Below, piece by piece: positions 1 through 7,443 of a stretch of DNA of 32,963 bases. Position numbers and translations under genes: made by a program. Source of the DNA: Candidatus Bathyarchaeota archaeon (GTDB taxonomy: Archaea; Thermoproteota; Bathyarchaeia; Bathyarchaeales; Bathycorpusculaceae). The first letter of the stretch is position 1. Every line of letters begins with the position of its first letter. The notes beneath the pieces were generated by a model. It saw only the letters and a list, made by a program, of their open reading frames with translations. It was not told the DNA's origin and did no database searches. Where the stretch lies: assembly GCA_003141855.1 (NCBI GenBank), contig PLNS01000016.1, positions 1 to 32,963 on the forward strand. Reading direction: 5' to 3'.

Positions 1-209
1 TCTCAGTCATTCGACACAGCACCCTTGCGCTAAATTAGCTACTTGCCCGAAGAGACCGCCCCCTCCCTTATATAAAGCAAGATTAAGGCGAACCCACGAC
101 GCATAAAAATGCTTCAGCATAAAAAAGAAATCAACTGCTTTTCTAGGCTAAGGTTTGGATAACAGAGAAATGGGGGAACGTAATAGTAGTAGACAGGATT
201 TAACCTGAA

Positions 210-1622
210 ATGCCCGAAGATAAAGAGTTGAGGCTTCAATGCGTACATTGCGGAGCAAAATTTCCTATTTATCCACTCAGAAGCAACTGCGAAATATGCG
301 GTGGAATATTAGAATACAAAGCAAACTTGCCTGAGAAACACGCGGTCAAGTTTTCTGGAACGCTTCGGTTCTGGAGGTACAAACAGTTGCTTCCCCCAGT
401 GCGTAACATGGTTAGTTTAGGTGAAGGCGGAACACCCCTGCACAAAGCTGATAGACTCGCAAAAAGCATGGGGTTAACAAAACTTTACTTGAAAGATGAA
501 ACAAGAAACCCAACAAACTCCTACAGAGACCGCGCTGCAGCGCTTTTAACGTCAAATGCTATTGACCTGCAATCAGACACGCTGGTATGCGCCACTAACG
601 GCAACATGGGCGCCTCTCTGGCTGCGTACTCAGCAAAAGCTGGATTAAACTGCCACGTAATTGTTCCCAAAGAAGTTGACGTAGGAAAACTCGCCCAGAT
701 GCTTGCCTACGATGCAATAATCGAGGAGTACGGTGAAATAATCGACGGCTCAATTTGCAAGGCAGATGCATTGGCAAAAGAAACAGGCTGGTACCAAGCA
801 ACCGCTGAACTCAACCCCCTCGTGGTGGAAGCTCAAAAAACCATCGCCTATGAAATCTTTGAACAAAGTGAAATCCCAGAATGGGTGCTAGTTTCTATGG
901 GAAGCGGCGGCACCATTTACTCCATTTGGAAAGGATTCAAAGAGCTAAAAGAGCTCGGCTTGACGAGAACAGCCCCAAAAATGGTCGGAGTTCAACCTGA
1001 AGGATGCGCTTCCATAGTGAACGCTGCTAAAGGCTCTGAACCGAGAAAAGCCTGCAGTCATTCCACCCGCGCCCTTGCCATCCTTGTAGGCAACCCACTG
1101 CAAAGCGAACTGGCAATTAAAGCGATAAATGATTCAGAAGGTTTAGCCTTAACCGTGTCGGATCAGGACATTCTGGCTGCCGAGCTTCAGATTGCAAAAC
1201 TAGAAGGAGTTTTCGCGGAACCAGCCAGCGCAATAACGGTGGCAGCGTTGAAAAAACTATTAGAAGAAAACAGAATCGCAAGAGACAGTAGCGTCGTATG
1301 TCTAATCACGGGAAGCGGACTTAAAGCCACTGACGTGCTGCAAGCATTGAATAAGAAGCAGAAAACCGCAGGTTTAGGGTTGGAGATAACCACTAAAGAG
1401 AAAATTCTTCGAATTCTAAACGAAAAAGAAACGTACGGTTATGATTTGTGGAAACAACTTGGCAAAATCATGACTCGTGCGGCGGTGTATCAGCACTTGA
1501 ATGAGTTGTCACAAAAAGGGCTAATTGTGGGGTATGAGGAAGGGGGGAAGAGATTCTTCAGAATAACCGAGCATGGCAGGAAGGCTTTGGCAGCTTTTGA
1601 TGAGTTAAAACTTCTTATGTAA
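210..1622 (+). CDS. Threonine-synthase-like protein (PLP lysine replaced by Arg) fused to a PadR-like winged helix
   Basis: Fold-type II PLP-enzyme architecture. An N-terminal zinc ribbon (C11, C14, C27, C30) is followed by a threonine-synthase-like domain (about 60-375) with EGGTPL (72-77), KDE (95-97), a phosphate-loop-like ATNGNMGAS (128-136), GSGGT (231-235), a VFAEPASA segment and TGSGLK near 370. In active threonine synthases the PLP Schiff-base lysine lies in NPTGSFKDR. Here the same position reads NPTNSYRDR, so Lys is Arg106 (codon AGA at 525-527). Residues about 393-470 form a PadR-type winged helix (YGYDLWKQL, AVYQHLNELSQKGLI, then a wing rich in K/R). Loss of the lysine plus a DNA-binding domain argues for a ligand-sensing regulator rather than an enzyme (inference). 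It lies 52 bp upstream of an ECF transporter gene whose promoter holds a 9-bp palindrome, a plausible target. Alternative: an enzyme with altered chemistry. No strong ribosome binding site precedes the ATG. Confidence 0.85.
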   Translation: MPEDKELRLQCVHCGAKFPIYPLRSNCEICGGILEYKANLPEKHAVKFSGTLRFWRYKQLLPPVRNMVSLGEGGTPLHKADRLAKSMGLTKLYLKDETRNPTNSYRDRAAALLTSNAIDLQSDTLVCATNGNMGASLAAYSAKAGLNCHVIVPKEVDVGKLAQMLAYDAIIEEYGEIIDGSICKADALAKETGWYQATAELNPLVVEAQKTIAYEIFEQSEIPEWVLVSMGSGGTIYSIWKGFKELKELGLTRTAPKMVGVQPEGCASIVNAAKGSEPRKACSHSTRALAILVGNPLQSELAIKAINDSEGLALTVSDQDILAAELQIAKLEGVFAEPASAITVAALKKLLEENRIARDSSVVCLITGSGLKATDVLQALNKKQKTAGLGLEITTKEKILRILNEKETYGYDLWKQLGKIMTRAAVYQHLNELSQKGLIVGYEEGGKRFFRITEHGRKALAAFDELKLLM

Positions 1623-1634
1623 CTTCAGGCAAGG

Positions 1635-1665
1635 TTTAATAAATAGTATAGTCACAACTATACTA
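1635..1665 (+). promoter_or_regulatory. Promoter and candidate operator of the ECF transporter operon
   Basis: A TATA-like element, TTTAATAAAT (1635-1644), runs directly into a perfect inverted repeat: TAGTATAGT (1644-1652), spacer CACA, ACTATACTA (1657-1665). With TATA at 1635-1644 transcription should start near 1665, so a protein on the palindrome would sit between TATA and start site and repress. The adjacent upstream gene encodes a PadR-like winged helix, a family that binds such AT-rich palindromes as dimers. The match of regulator to site is inference. Confidence 0.6.
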
Positions 1666-1674
1666 AGTGATTTA

Positions 1675-2292
1675 GTGATGACCAACCTAAAAACACAAGA
1701 AGCTAATGCACCAAAAGACGAAAAAAACCAAAAATATTCCCCAATAGAACACGAAACTCCTATGAATAATAATTCTCAGGGAACCGCATTCAAAATCGCA
1801 ACAGCCGCAATCTTTGCAGCACTCGTCGCGGCCGCCACGCTCTTGTTTGTGATTCCTATTCCCGCTACCAGCGGATACTTCAACCTTGGCGAGACACTCA
1901 TCTACATTGCAGCATTACTGTTTGGGCCACTTGTGGGTGCAATAGCAGGCGCAGGAGCAACAATAGCTGATGTTCTTGTAGCTGCCCAGTTTGCGCCAGG
2001 AACCTTCACAATCAAAGGAATAGAAGGCTTCCTTGTTGGCTTCTTAACCAAGAAATTAAACCAAAAAACCAAAAGCATCACTTTGAGCGCCACGATAGCG
2101 ATTGTGATTGGTGGGTTTGAGATGGTTTTAGGATACTTCCTCTACGAACAACTCGTTTTAGGTTACCCGTTCGCTTTAGCACTCGTCGAAGTCCCATTCA
2201 ACATCATACAAATGCTCATAGGCTTAATCATAGCTGTACCTATAATGCACGCGGTACTGCGTATTTTCCCACAACTTAAAAGCCAGTTTTAA
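1675..2292 (+). CDS. ECF transporter S component (substrate-binding membrane subunit)
   Basis: Integral membrane protein of 205 aa with a polar N-terminal stretch of about 40 residues and then five to six hydrophobic segments. The GYFNLGETLIYIAALLFGP segment followed by a glycine/alanine-rich helix is typical of the ECF_ribofla_trS-like S components (PF07155), which capture a vitamin or precursor and pair with shared EcfT and EcfA units. None of those partners is in the window. Substrate cannot be read from sequence; riboflavin, a thiamine precursor or a B6 vitamer are all possible. The reading begins GTG-ATG (1675 or 1678), a few bases after the palindromic promoter, so the message is nearly leaderless; M30 is a more distant alternative start. 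It ends 13 bp before the AIR-synthase-like gene, suggesting an operon. Confidence 0.8.
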   Translation: MMTNLKTQEANAPKDEKNQKYSPIEHETPMNNNSQGTAFKIATAAIFAALVAAATLLFVIPIPATSGYFNLGETLIYIAALLFGPLVGAIAGAGATIADVLVAAQFAPGTFTIKGIEGFLVGFLTKKLNQKTKSITLSATIAIVIGGFEMVLGYFLYEQLVLGYPFALALVEVPFNIIQMLIGLIIAVPIMHAVLRIFPQLKSQF

Positions 2293-2305
2293 CAGAGGAT
2301 AAAGC

Positions 2306-3313
2306 ATGAAGCTTCCGCCTGGAAAAATTCCAATAGACATCCTAAAAGAAGTAGTTTTCAAAAACCTCGGCGCCACCCGCAGCGAAGTCACCTTGGGACC
2401 AGCCGCAGGAGTCGACGGCGCAGTCTTGGATTTTGGAAACAAAAACGCCATAGTCTCCATGGACCCCATCACGGGCGCCGTTGAACGCATCGGCTGGTTA
2501 GCCATAAACGTAAACGCCAACGACGTCGCCACCTTCGGCGTGGAACCAGCGTTCTTCTTCTCATGCCTGCTCTTGCCCGAGAACGCGGACAGCAAAATCG
2601 TTGAAACCATAAGCGCCCAAATGCATACCGCGGCAAAGGAACTGGGCATAGCCATCGTGGGCGGACACTGCGAATCAACACCTGGCTTAGCTAACCCGAT
2701 TGTTGTGGGCTGCATCATGGGCTTAACTGAAAAAGGCAAATACGTTACCGCTGCAGGCGCCAAAGCAGGCGACAAACTCATTTTAACTAAGAGCGCGGGT
2801 ATCGAGGGCACAGCCATCTTAGCTTCCGACCGCGAAGCGCAACTGGGAAAAATCTTTAATCCTGAAATTCTTGAGAGCGCTAAAGGCTTCTACAAACAAA
2901 TCAGCGTCGTAAAAGACGCCTTAACCGCTTACAGAGCAGGCGGAGTCCATGCTATGCATGACCCAACCGAAGGCGGCATCCTAAACGGCATCCACGAAAT
3001 GGCCGACGCTGCAGGCTTAGGCGCAAGAGTTTTTGAGGAGAAAATCACGGTTGAGCCTGAAACGGCTAAAATCTGCAGGTTCTACGAGATTGACCCCTTA
3101 CAACTTATCAGTTCAGGTGCACTGCTTATCGCCGCCGACCCACAAGCAGCAGACAAAATAATCGATGCCTTATGCCAGGAGCACATTTACGCTGACGTCA
3201 TCGGCGAATTCAACCCAAACCCCAACAAACGCATACTCATGCACAAAGACGATTCGGCGGAGATGCTGCCAAGACCCGTCTCAGACCACCTGTGGATTGC
3301 ATTAACACGTTAA
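2306..3313 (+). CDS. AIR synthase-related protein (HypE/ThiL/SelD/PurM superfamily)
   Basis: 335 aa with the two-domain PurM fold. An N-terminal ATP-binding half has GPAAGVDGAVLDFG (the usual acidic pair is reduced to one Asp), then INVNANDVATFGVEPAFF (the NDV...GA.P motif of HypE-like proteins) and GGHCES. The C-terminal half has HDPTEGGILNGIHEMA, the counterpart of DPTRGG in HypE. It lacks the C-terminal PRIC tail that carries the thiocarboxamide in true HypE, which is present on the gene at 28080, so it is not the hydrogenase factor. Being cotranscribed with an ECF S component suggests handling of the imported compound, for example a small-molecule kinase-like step as in ThiL (inference). 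Start ATG 2306 lies 13 bp after the preceding stop, with AGAGGA upstream. Confidence 0.75.
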   Translation: MKLPPGKIPIDILKEVVFKNLGATRSEVTLGPAAGVDGAVLDFGNKNAIVSMDPITGAVERIGWLAINVNANDVATFGVEPAFFFSCLLLPENADSKIVETISAQMHTAAKELGIAIVGGHCESTPGLANPIVVGCIMGLTEKGKYVTAAGAKAGDKLILTKSAGIEGTAILASDREAQLGKIFNPEILESAKGFYKQISVVKDALTAYRAGGVHAMHDPTEGGILNGIHEMADAAGLGARVFEEKITVEPETAKICRFYEIDPLQLISSGALLIAADPQAADKIIDALCQEHIYADVIGEFNPNPNKRILMHKDDSAEMLPRPVSDHLWIALTR

Positions 3314-3346
3314 ACATCCACCTCAAATAAAGAATGACTGTTTGTG

Positions 3347-3754
3347 TTATATCCAAATTGTATCAGGCAAGAACTTGAAATGCTCATCCCCAGTCAGAAT
3401 CTTTGCCTTAAGCACCCTGCCTGTAGCTAAAACGATTGCATCAAAGAGGCTGGGTGCATTTAGCTTAGTTTTTCGCGCGTTTTCTGCAAGTTCCAGGTAG
3501 CATTTGGCGGATTGCAAAGATAGTTTGGCATCCAAGTAAGTAATGTTTGAAGCGACAACTATTTGCTCCAACCGGGTATTGACTATTCTTTCCTCAATGC
3601 CTTCTCGGACGTATTTGCGGGCAATCTCTGCTAAAACGGTGTCAGGGGTATAGACTTCATCGGCGTCTTCCAGTATTTCTTTAACTTTGCCGCCTTTTGC
3701 GCTTCCCATGAACAGTTCAATCCAAGCGTAGGAATCAATTACGATCTTCACCAC
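3347..3754 (-). CDS. vapC: VapC-type PIN-domain ribonuclease toxin
   Basis: 135-aa PIN domain. The N-terminal acidic residue is in IVIDSYAWIE (catalytic Asp about position 7), a second acidic residue is in TVLAEIARK, and the C-terminal acidic cluster is in FDAIVLATG and KILTGDEHF. VapC toxins of this family cleave tRNA or rRNA with Mg2+. It starts with GTG at 3754 (the following codon is also GTG) and overlaps the 3' end of the antitoxin gene by 20 nt, the usual translationally coupled VapBC arrangement. The target RNA cannot be inferred. It is convergent with the AIR-synthase-like gene. Confidence 0.85.
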   Translation of the reverse strand: MVKIVIDSYAWIELFMGSAKGGKVKEILEDADEVYTPDTVLAEIARKYVREGIEERIVNTRLEQIVVASNITYLDAKLSLQSAKCYLELAENARKTKLNAPSLFDAIVLATGRVLKAKILTGDEHFKFLPDTIWI

Positions 3755-3944
3755 GGTCTTTCTCCGAAAAAGGCTTAATCCTGTCGCGATCTGCTCCGAA
3801 GGCTTTTTCTAAAACAGTCTTGCGTTGCTTTTTTATTAGTGATTGGATGGCTTCGTCGAGGCTCTCCGCGTCTAGCTTTTCTCTCAGGTGCTCTAGCGCT
3901 TCTGCTGTTTTCTTTGATACTCTGATTGTTGTCGTCTCGTTCAA
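3735..3944 (-). CDS. vapB: VapB-type antitoxin (ribbon-helix-helix)
   Basis: About 69 aa: ETTTIRVSKKTAEALEHLRE is a ribbon-helix-helix strand and first helix, followed by DEAIQSLIKK as second helix and a charged C-terminal tail that would wrap the toxin. The open frame runs further up to a GTG at 3992, but a good minus-strand TATA box (TATATTTAT, 3982-3990) overlaps that codon, so it would lie outside the transcript. A TTG at 3944 (or TTG 3959) is the more likely start and gives the length usual for VapB. Dimers probably autorepress the promoter. Family assignment is firm, the exact start less so. Confidence 0.72.
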   Translation of the reverse strand: MNETTTIRVSKKTAEALEHLREKLDAESLDEAIQSLIKKQRKTVLEKAFGADRDRIKPFSEKDRGEDRN

Positions 3945-3981
3945 AGTCGAACACCACAATCTAACTATGTATACAAGTAGA

Positions 3982-3990
3982 TAAATATAC
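3982..3990 (-). promoter_or_regulatory. vapB: TATA box of the first vapBC operon
   Basis: On the minus strand TATATTTAT lies roughly 25 nt before a likely transcription start near 3960, immediately upstream of the TTG start codons considered for vapB. Nearby GTATAC (3968-3973) is palindromic and could be part of an autoregulatory site. Confidence 0.45.
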
Positions 3991-4034
3991 ACTTAACAAG
4001 TGCAAAGTACTGCTCCTTTTCGATGTGTTAAGCG

Positions 4035-4802
4035 CTAAACGTTTCCTCTAAAACCGCTGAGCGGTAGCTGCAGGCACCAGTAAAGTATGAATACGGGGTA
4101 GAAAATCATGTATTCAAACAAGTGCGAATAAACAAGTCCACATCTGAACTCGACGATGGCTTGTGCGATGCCGTTTTGCAGGCGCCAGTTATTCGGCGGC
4201 TTATAATGCAAACAGTAAACGTCACTACCGACAACTGCTTTGTAACCGTGGTCTTCAACCCAACGCACTATGTAAGCGTCTTCGTAAGCGTGCAACTGCT
4301 CAGGAATCCGTATGCCTTCAACTGCTTTGTGCAAAATTAGGGTGTCATGCATTCCGCCGCGCAGTTTGAAGCATTGGCGGGCAATCAAGCTTTGAAATTT
4401 AAGAATACGCTTATCCGTCACGTTAGGGAGGACGTCGACGTTTAAGCCCCAAACAGCGCCCACACCATCCGCCAAATCTGCCTGCGCTTTTTTGAACCAG
4501 TCCTTGCAAAGCAACACGTCGCTGTCAACAAACATAAACCACTCCGTGGACACGCGCCGTATGCCTTCGGTTCGGGCTTTAGCCCTTGAACCATGCATTT
4601 GAACCAAAAAAACATTGCCAAATTTGCGATTGAACTTTTCCAAAATTTCAACTGTGCGGTCAGTTGAGAAGCCGTCGATTACAATTAGGTTTTTGATGGG
4701 CACGTTTTGGTAGACGGAAGTTAAGCATTTGCAGAGCAGGTGTTCACTGTTTTTTGTCAGCAGTACGACGTCGACTTGCATAGGTGCCCTCGGATTAATC
4801 AT
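4035..4802 (-). CDS. Family 2 glycosyltransferase
   Basis: 255-aa GT-A fold transferase of the GT2 family. DVVLLTKNSEHLL (11-23) is the nucleotide-sugar entry strand, VIDGFSTDRT (41-50) holds the UDP/GDP-binding Asp43, and VDSDV (92-96) is the DxD metal motif. A later YEDAYIVRWVEDHG segment resembles the ED acceptor/base motif. The C-terminus has one hydrophobic segment that could anchor it at the membrane. It lacks the QxxRW of processive synthases, so it probably adds single sugars. An in-frame ATG at 4781 preceded by GAGG is an alternative start. Just upstream lies a decayed relative, and next to that a methyltransferase, so this is probably a glycan-modifying locus. Confidence 0.85.
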   Translation of the reverse strand: MINPRAPMQVDVVLLTKNSEHLLCKCLTSVYQNVPIKNLIVIDGFSTDRTVEILEKFNRKFGNVFLVQMHGSRAKARTEGIRRVSTEWFMFVDSDVLLCKDWFKKAQADLADGVGAVWGLNVDVLPNVTDKRILKFQSLIARQCFKLRGGMHDTLILHKAVEGIRIPEQLHAYEDAYIVRWVEDHGYKAVVGSDVYCLHYKPPNNWRLQNGIAQAIVEFRCGLVYSHLFEYMIFYPVFILYWCLQLPLSGFRGNV

Positions 4803-4865
4803 TGAATCTTATAGGTTAGCTATAGCTTAAAAACCTAAACCTCAAAAATCCCTAATCTGTCTTGT

Positions 4866-5071
4866 TTAACTTGCAAGCAGCTGGTAAATAGAGTAGGCAG
4901 TGTAGAAGCCGTATGCCAAAAGCAACTTGCTAATCAAGCGTGGATGCCCAAACTTGAAGGCTTCGCCGACAGTTGCCCGACGGGAATGTTTTGGTAGATT
5001 GATTCAACGCATGCCCGCAGAACCCTCTGGCTGTCTTTCGTCAACAGCACAACGTCAACAGAGCCATCCAT
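4866..5071 (-). pseudogene. Relic of a second GT2 glycosyltransferase (internal deletion and frameshift)
   Basis: Read on the minus strand from the ATG at 5071, the first 31 codons give VDVVLLTKDSQRVLRACVES and then IYQNIPV, closely matching VDVVLLTKNSEHLL...VYQNVP of the intact GT2 gene next door. The frame then loses homology and soon stops. In another frame the remainder reads GEAFKFGHPRLISK followed by LLLAYGFYTAYSIYQLLAS and a stop at 4866-4868, which looks like the end of a membrane-anchored GT2. The nucleotide-binding and DxD parts (roughly 500-600 bp) are missing. It is a duplicated gene that lost its centre, probably non-functional. Confidence 0.7.
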
Positions 5072-5081
5072 GACAACACCG

Positions 5082-5735
5082 CTATTTCCCAACTACTATC
5101 CTAACCGTCAAACCATAGGTTGGAATGTTAAACGACTTAAAAAACAGCTTGCCCCTGAACTTTACGGCTAAATCATAAAACGCTTCAACCTTGAGCGCTT
5201 TGCAGTCCAAGTTGCTATTGACGCATTTTTGCCATTGCCGCGGCAACTTAACACTGATGTGGGTTTCATCGTAATCCCGCATAAACTTTCGGATTGGTTT
5301 CTCAACTTTCTTGTTCGGCGTCGTGCAGACAAGAGTGCCCTTGCAAACGTTAAACATGCTTACCAGCGCCTTTTCGGGGAATGGCAAATGTTCCAATACG
5401 TCAAAGCAAGTCACTAAATCAAACGTTTCAGCCTTGAAAGGCATGTTTGTTTGGGCGTCGCATACCAGAAATTGGCTGCCGCTTAGGTTTTTGGCTTGCT
5501 TTGTTCCATATGTTGATATGTCAACGCCGAAGGTTTCATAGCCTAAATCAGCCAGAACACGGGAAGTGTAACCGTACGCGCAGCCAACATCCAACGCTCT
5601 TTTGCCTTGCCCGTTTAAGAGGTCTTCATTCATTGCCTTCGAAGCCCACCGCAAGACACCCAAAACATGCCGCTTAACCAGTTCCTCCTTAAGCGAATAC
5701 TTTCTATCGTTGAAGTAGTCTTGCTCAAACGCCAT
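5082..5735 (-). CDS. Class I SAM-dependent methyltransferase
   Basis: 217 aa, Methyltransf_11/UbiE-like Rossmann fold. Motif I is ALDVGCAYG (47-55), the acidic residue after strand 2 is D72 in FGVDIS, the adenine-contact region is CDAQ (92-95), and motif IV is FDLVTCFDVLEHLPFP (105-120). Small molecules, sugars and quinones are all substrates in this family, so specificity is unknown; the flanking glycosyltransferases suggest a sugar or lipid-linked glycan. It ends 11 bp upstream of the GT2 relic and shares its orientation. The start is the ATG at 5735, only about 80 nt downstream of an A/T-rich stretch. Confidence 0.85.
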   Translation of the reverse strand: MAFEQDYFNDRKYSLKEELVKRHVLGVLRWASKAMNEDLLNGQGKRALDVGCAYGYTSRVLADLGYETFGVDISTYGTKQAKNLSGSQFLVCDAQTNMPFKAETFDLVTCFDVLEHLPFPEKALVSMFNVCKGTLVCTTPNKKVEKPIRKFMRDYDETHISVKLPRQWQKCVNSNLDCKALKVEAFYDLAVKFRGKLFFKSFNIPTYGLTVRIVVGK

Positions 5736-6118
5736 GCCAGTCGCCTGTGTCTTAGAGAGTAGTGTTGTTTGCTTTTATAATCAAGCCTGAAATAACTTTT
5801 AGTTTACGGTATCTAAAATTACTTTTTCGGCGTATTTGGAGCCTAATAGAAATACGTTGCAGAATCCTATAGGGGGTAGGTCACAATCGCGATTTCCTCA
5901 ATCATTAGCATATTAAAACCGTAAAAATGCTAAGCGGGGTAGATCGCTAATAAAGCACTTTCAAGCTAATAACATGTTGAAGAGAATGAACCGAAAAGGT
6001 TTTAAAAAAATAAGAACCCCAATCCATCAATCAACAGACAAAGCCAAAGTCTAATAATGGTTTTTATAGTTCCAACATGTGATAAGGTAATATCAATTAA
6101 TCGGCTAGTGACATTTAT
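5736..6118. other. Intergenic region with one copy of a dispersed repeat
   Basis: 383 bp between divergent genes with no supported coding sequence. It holds one inverted copy of the 60-bp repeat found in tandem near 13.4-13.6 kb (5831-5882) and a TATA-like TTTTTATAG (6061-6069) placed suitably for the radical SAM gene. The rest is A/T-rich with no RNA gene that I recognise. Confidence 0.6.
5831..5882 (-). repeat. Solitary inverted copy of the 60-bp repeat family
   Basis: Read on the minus strand this segment contains, in order, TGACCTACCCC, CTATAGGATTCTGCA and TTTCTATTAGGCTCCAAATA. The same three blocks occur in the same order and spacing in the tandem copies at 13406-13580. It therefore belongs to one repeat family despite lying 7.5 kb away in opposite orientation. 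Confidence 0.75.
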
Positions 6119-7156
6119 TTGACTTCAGGTTTCAAAAAAGCGGCATCTATAGCGGCACGTTCACTTGCTCACGGCAAGCCTCATCATGCTCAATGGTTGG
6201 TCACAAGAAAATGCAACTACCGTTGTGTAGGTTGCAACGTCTGGAAAGAACAAGACCAAAGAGAACTCTCAACCGACGAAATAAAGAAAGGCTTAGACAT
6301 CCTAAAAAAACTCGGCATAGTTGAACTCGTACTTTCAGGCGGAGACCCGCTACTCCGAGAAGATATCGGCGAAATAATTGATTATGCCTCAAAACTTTTT
6401 GTCACAACGGTTTACGATAATGGAAGTATGGCTGCAAAGAAACTTGACGCGCTTCGAAAAGCGGATTTCGTGGCAATTTCAATCGACAGCCTAGATGAAG
6501 CAAAGAACGATTACATCAAATCTGTGCCGGGCGCTTGGAAAAACGCCACGCAAGCAGTAGAAACCCTCCACAATGAAGGAATAAAAGTTAGTGTTACCCC
6601 GACGATTTCGCAAAAGAACCTCTATGAAATCGTGGATATAACTAATCATTTTACTGGAAAAGGAATTCCAGTTTGGTATTGCCTCTACTCGTATGATACT
6701 TCTGTTGATAGTAACCAGTTGTTTAGGATTGGCAAAGCAAACGATGAGTTCGTTATTACGGATAAGCAAGCAATGGTTAACCTTTGCAATTCGCTCATTG
6801 AGATGAAGAAGAAAAATAAGAAAATTCTCATGACCGATAAACTGTTAGAAGCACTGCGAAGCATCTATGAGGAAGACAGTAAGAGAACATGGAAATGCCA
6901 AGCACTAAACCAGTTTCTAGTGGTTGACCACTTGGGCAGGGTTGCAGGCTGCCACAGCCACAACTTTGCTGGCTCAATCTTTGATTTACCTAAGAAATGG
7001 AAAAGCCCAGAATTCAACGAACTACGAGAAACATACCATGAATGTACCCAATGCAACTACCTCTGCTACGTGTTCTATTCGCTTCACGGAAGCCCCTGCG
7101 GCCACCTATCACTTGCCAGAGACCAATGGAAAAACGCAAAGTTACTGTTCAAATAA
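6119..7156 (+). CDS. Radical SAM protein with C-terminal cysteine-rich auxiliary cluster region
   Basis: 345 aa. The CxxxCxxC motif binding the SAM [4Fe-4S] cluster is CNYRCVGC (C32, C36, C39), followed by the SGGDP motif (73-77) that contacts the SAM amino group, and IDSLDEA in the barrel. The last 90 residues hold WKCQAL, VAGCHSH, CTQCNYLC and SPCGH, a SPASM/twitch-like set of ligands for an extra cluster. Such proteins modify peptides, cofactors or lipids; the reaction cannot be named. It begins with TTG at 6119 about 50 nt downstream of a TATA-like sequence, with no better ATG upstream. Its setting among glycosyltransferases and a methyltransferase is suggestive of envelope modification (inference). 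Confidence 0.82.
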   Translation: MTSGFKKAASIAARSLAHGKPHHAQWLVTRKCNYRCVGCNVWKEQDQRELSTDEIKKGLDILKKLGIVELVLSGGDPLLREDIGEIIDYASKLFVTTVYDNGSMAAKKLDALRKADFVAISIDSLDEAKNDYIKSVPGAWKNATQAVETLHNEGIKVSVTPTISQKNLYEIVDITNHFTGKGIPVWYCLYSYDTSVDSNQLFRIGKANDEFVITDKQAMVNLCNSLIEMKKKNKKILMTDKLLEALRSIYEEDSKRTWKCQALNQFLVVDHLGRVAGCHSHNFAGSIFDLPKKWKSPEFNELRETYHECTQCNYLCYVFYSLHGSPCGHLSLARDQWKNAKLLFK

Positions 7157-7158
7157 AC

Positions 7159-7422
7159 TTAAGCTTCCAAGTTCGGAATAAAACCAAGAAAACTCCCAAT
7201 TTTACTGACTAATTGACTGTCGAATTTTAACTCTTCTTCAATATTTAATAAAGCAGTTTTTAGAGCGCTTAACCGAATTTGTGCAAAAGAATCAGTTATT
7301 AACCTGGGTCCTGCATCTTTGGGTTTTTTTAATTCAATAATTGCTGGTAAAAATAGAAGTGCTACGGATAGGATTGTTGTCGTTGCCAAGGCAACTATCA
7401 AAGTTTCTATACTCTGAATCAT
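7159..7422 (-). CDS. Small single-pass membrane protein, unknown function
   Basis: 87 aa. Residues about 7-30 form one hydrophobic helix (LIVALATTTILSVALLFLPA), followed by a basic stretch and an amphipathic C-terminal half. No recognised family. It is the last gene of a probable minus-strand operon behind the membrane glycosyltransferase (21-bp gap) and is convergent with the radical SAM gene, with which it nearly abuts. It could be a helper subunit of the transferase. Confidence 0.55.
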   Translation of the reverse strand: MIQSIETLIVALATTTILSVALLFLPAIIELKKPKDAGPRLITDSFAQIRLSALKTALLNIEEELKFDSQLVSKIGSFLGFIPNLEA

Positions 7423-7443
7423 TAGTATCGATACAAATTAGCC

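Noticed and set aside
69-80. TATA box CTTATATAAAGC at the left edge
   Set aside because: The motif is palindromic and could drive either strand; with a gene start 130 nt away on the plus strand and none visible on the minus strand, no call is made.
2306-3313. Calling this gene a second hypE
   Set aside because: It lacks the C-terminal cysteine tail and has DPTEGG rather than DPTRGG; a general AIR-synthase-related label is safer.
3945-3992. Upstream extension of vapB to GTG 3992
   Set aside because: It contains the TATA box and reads as a hydrophobic stretch (VYIYLLVYIVRL) not seen in VapB; the start is more likely downstream.
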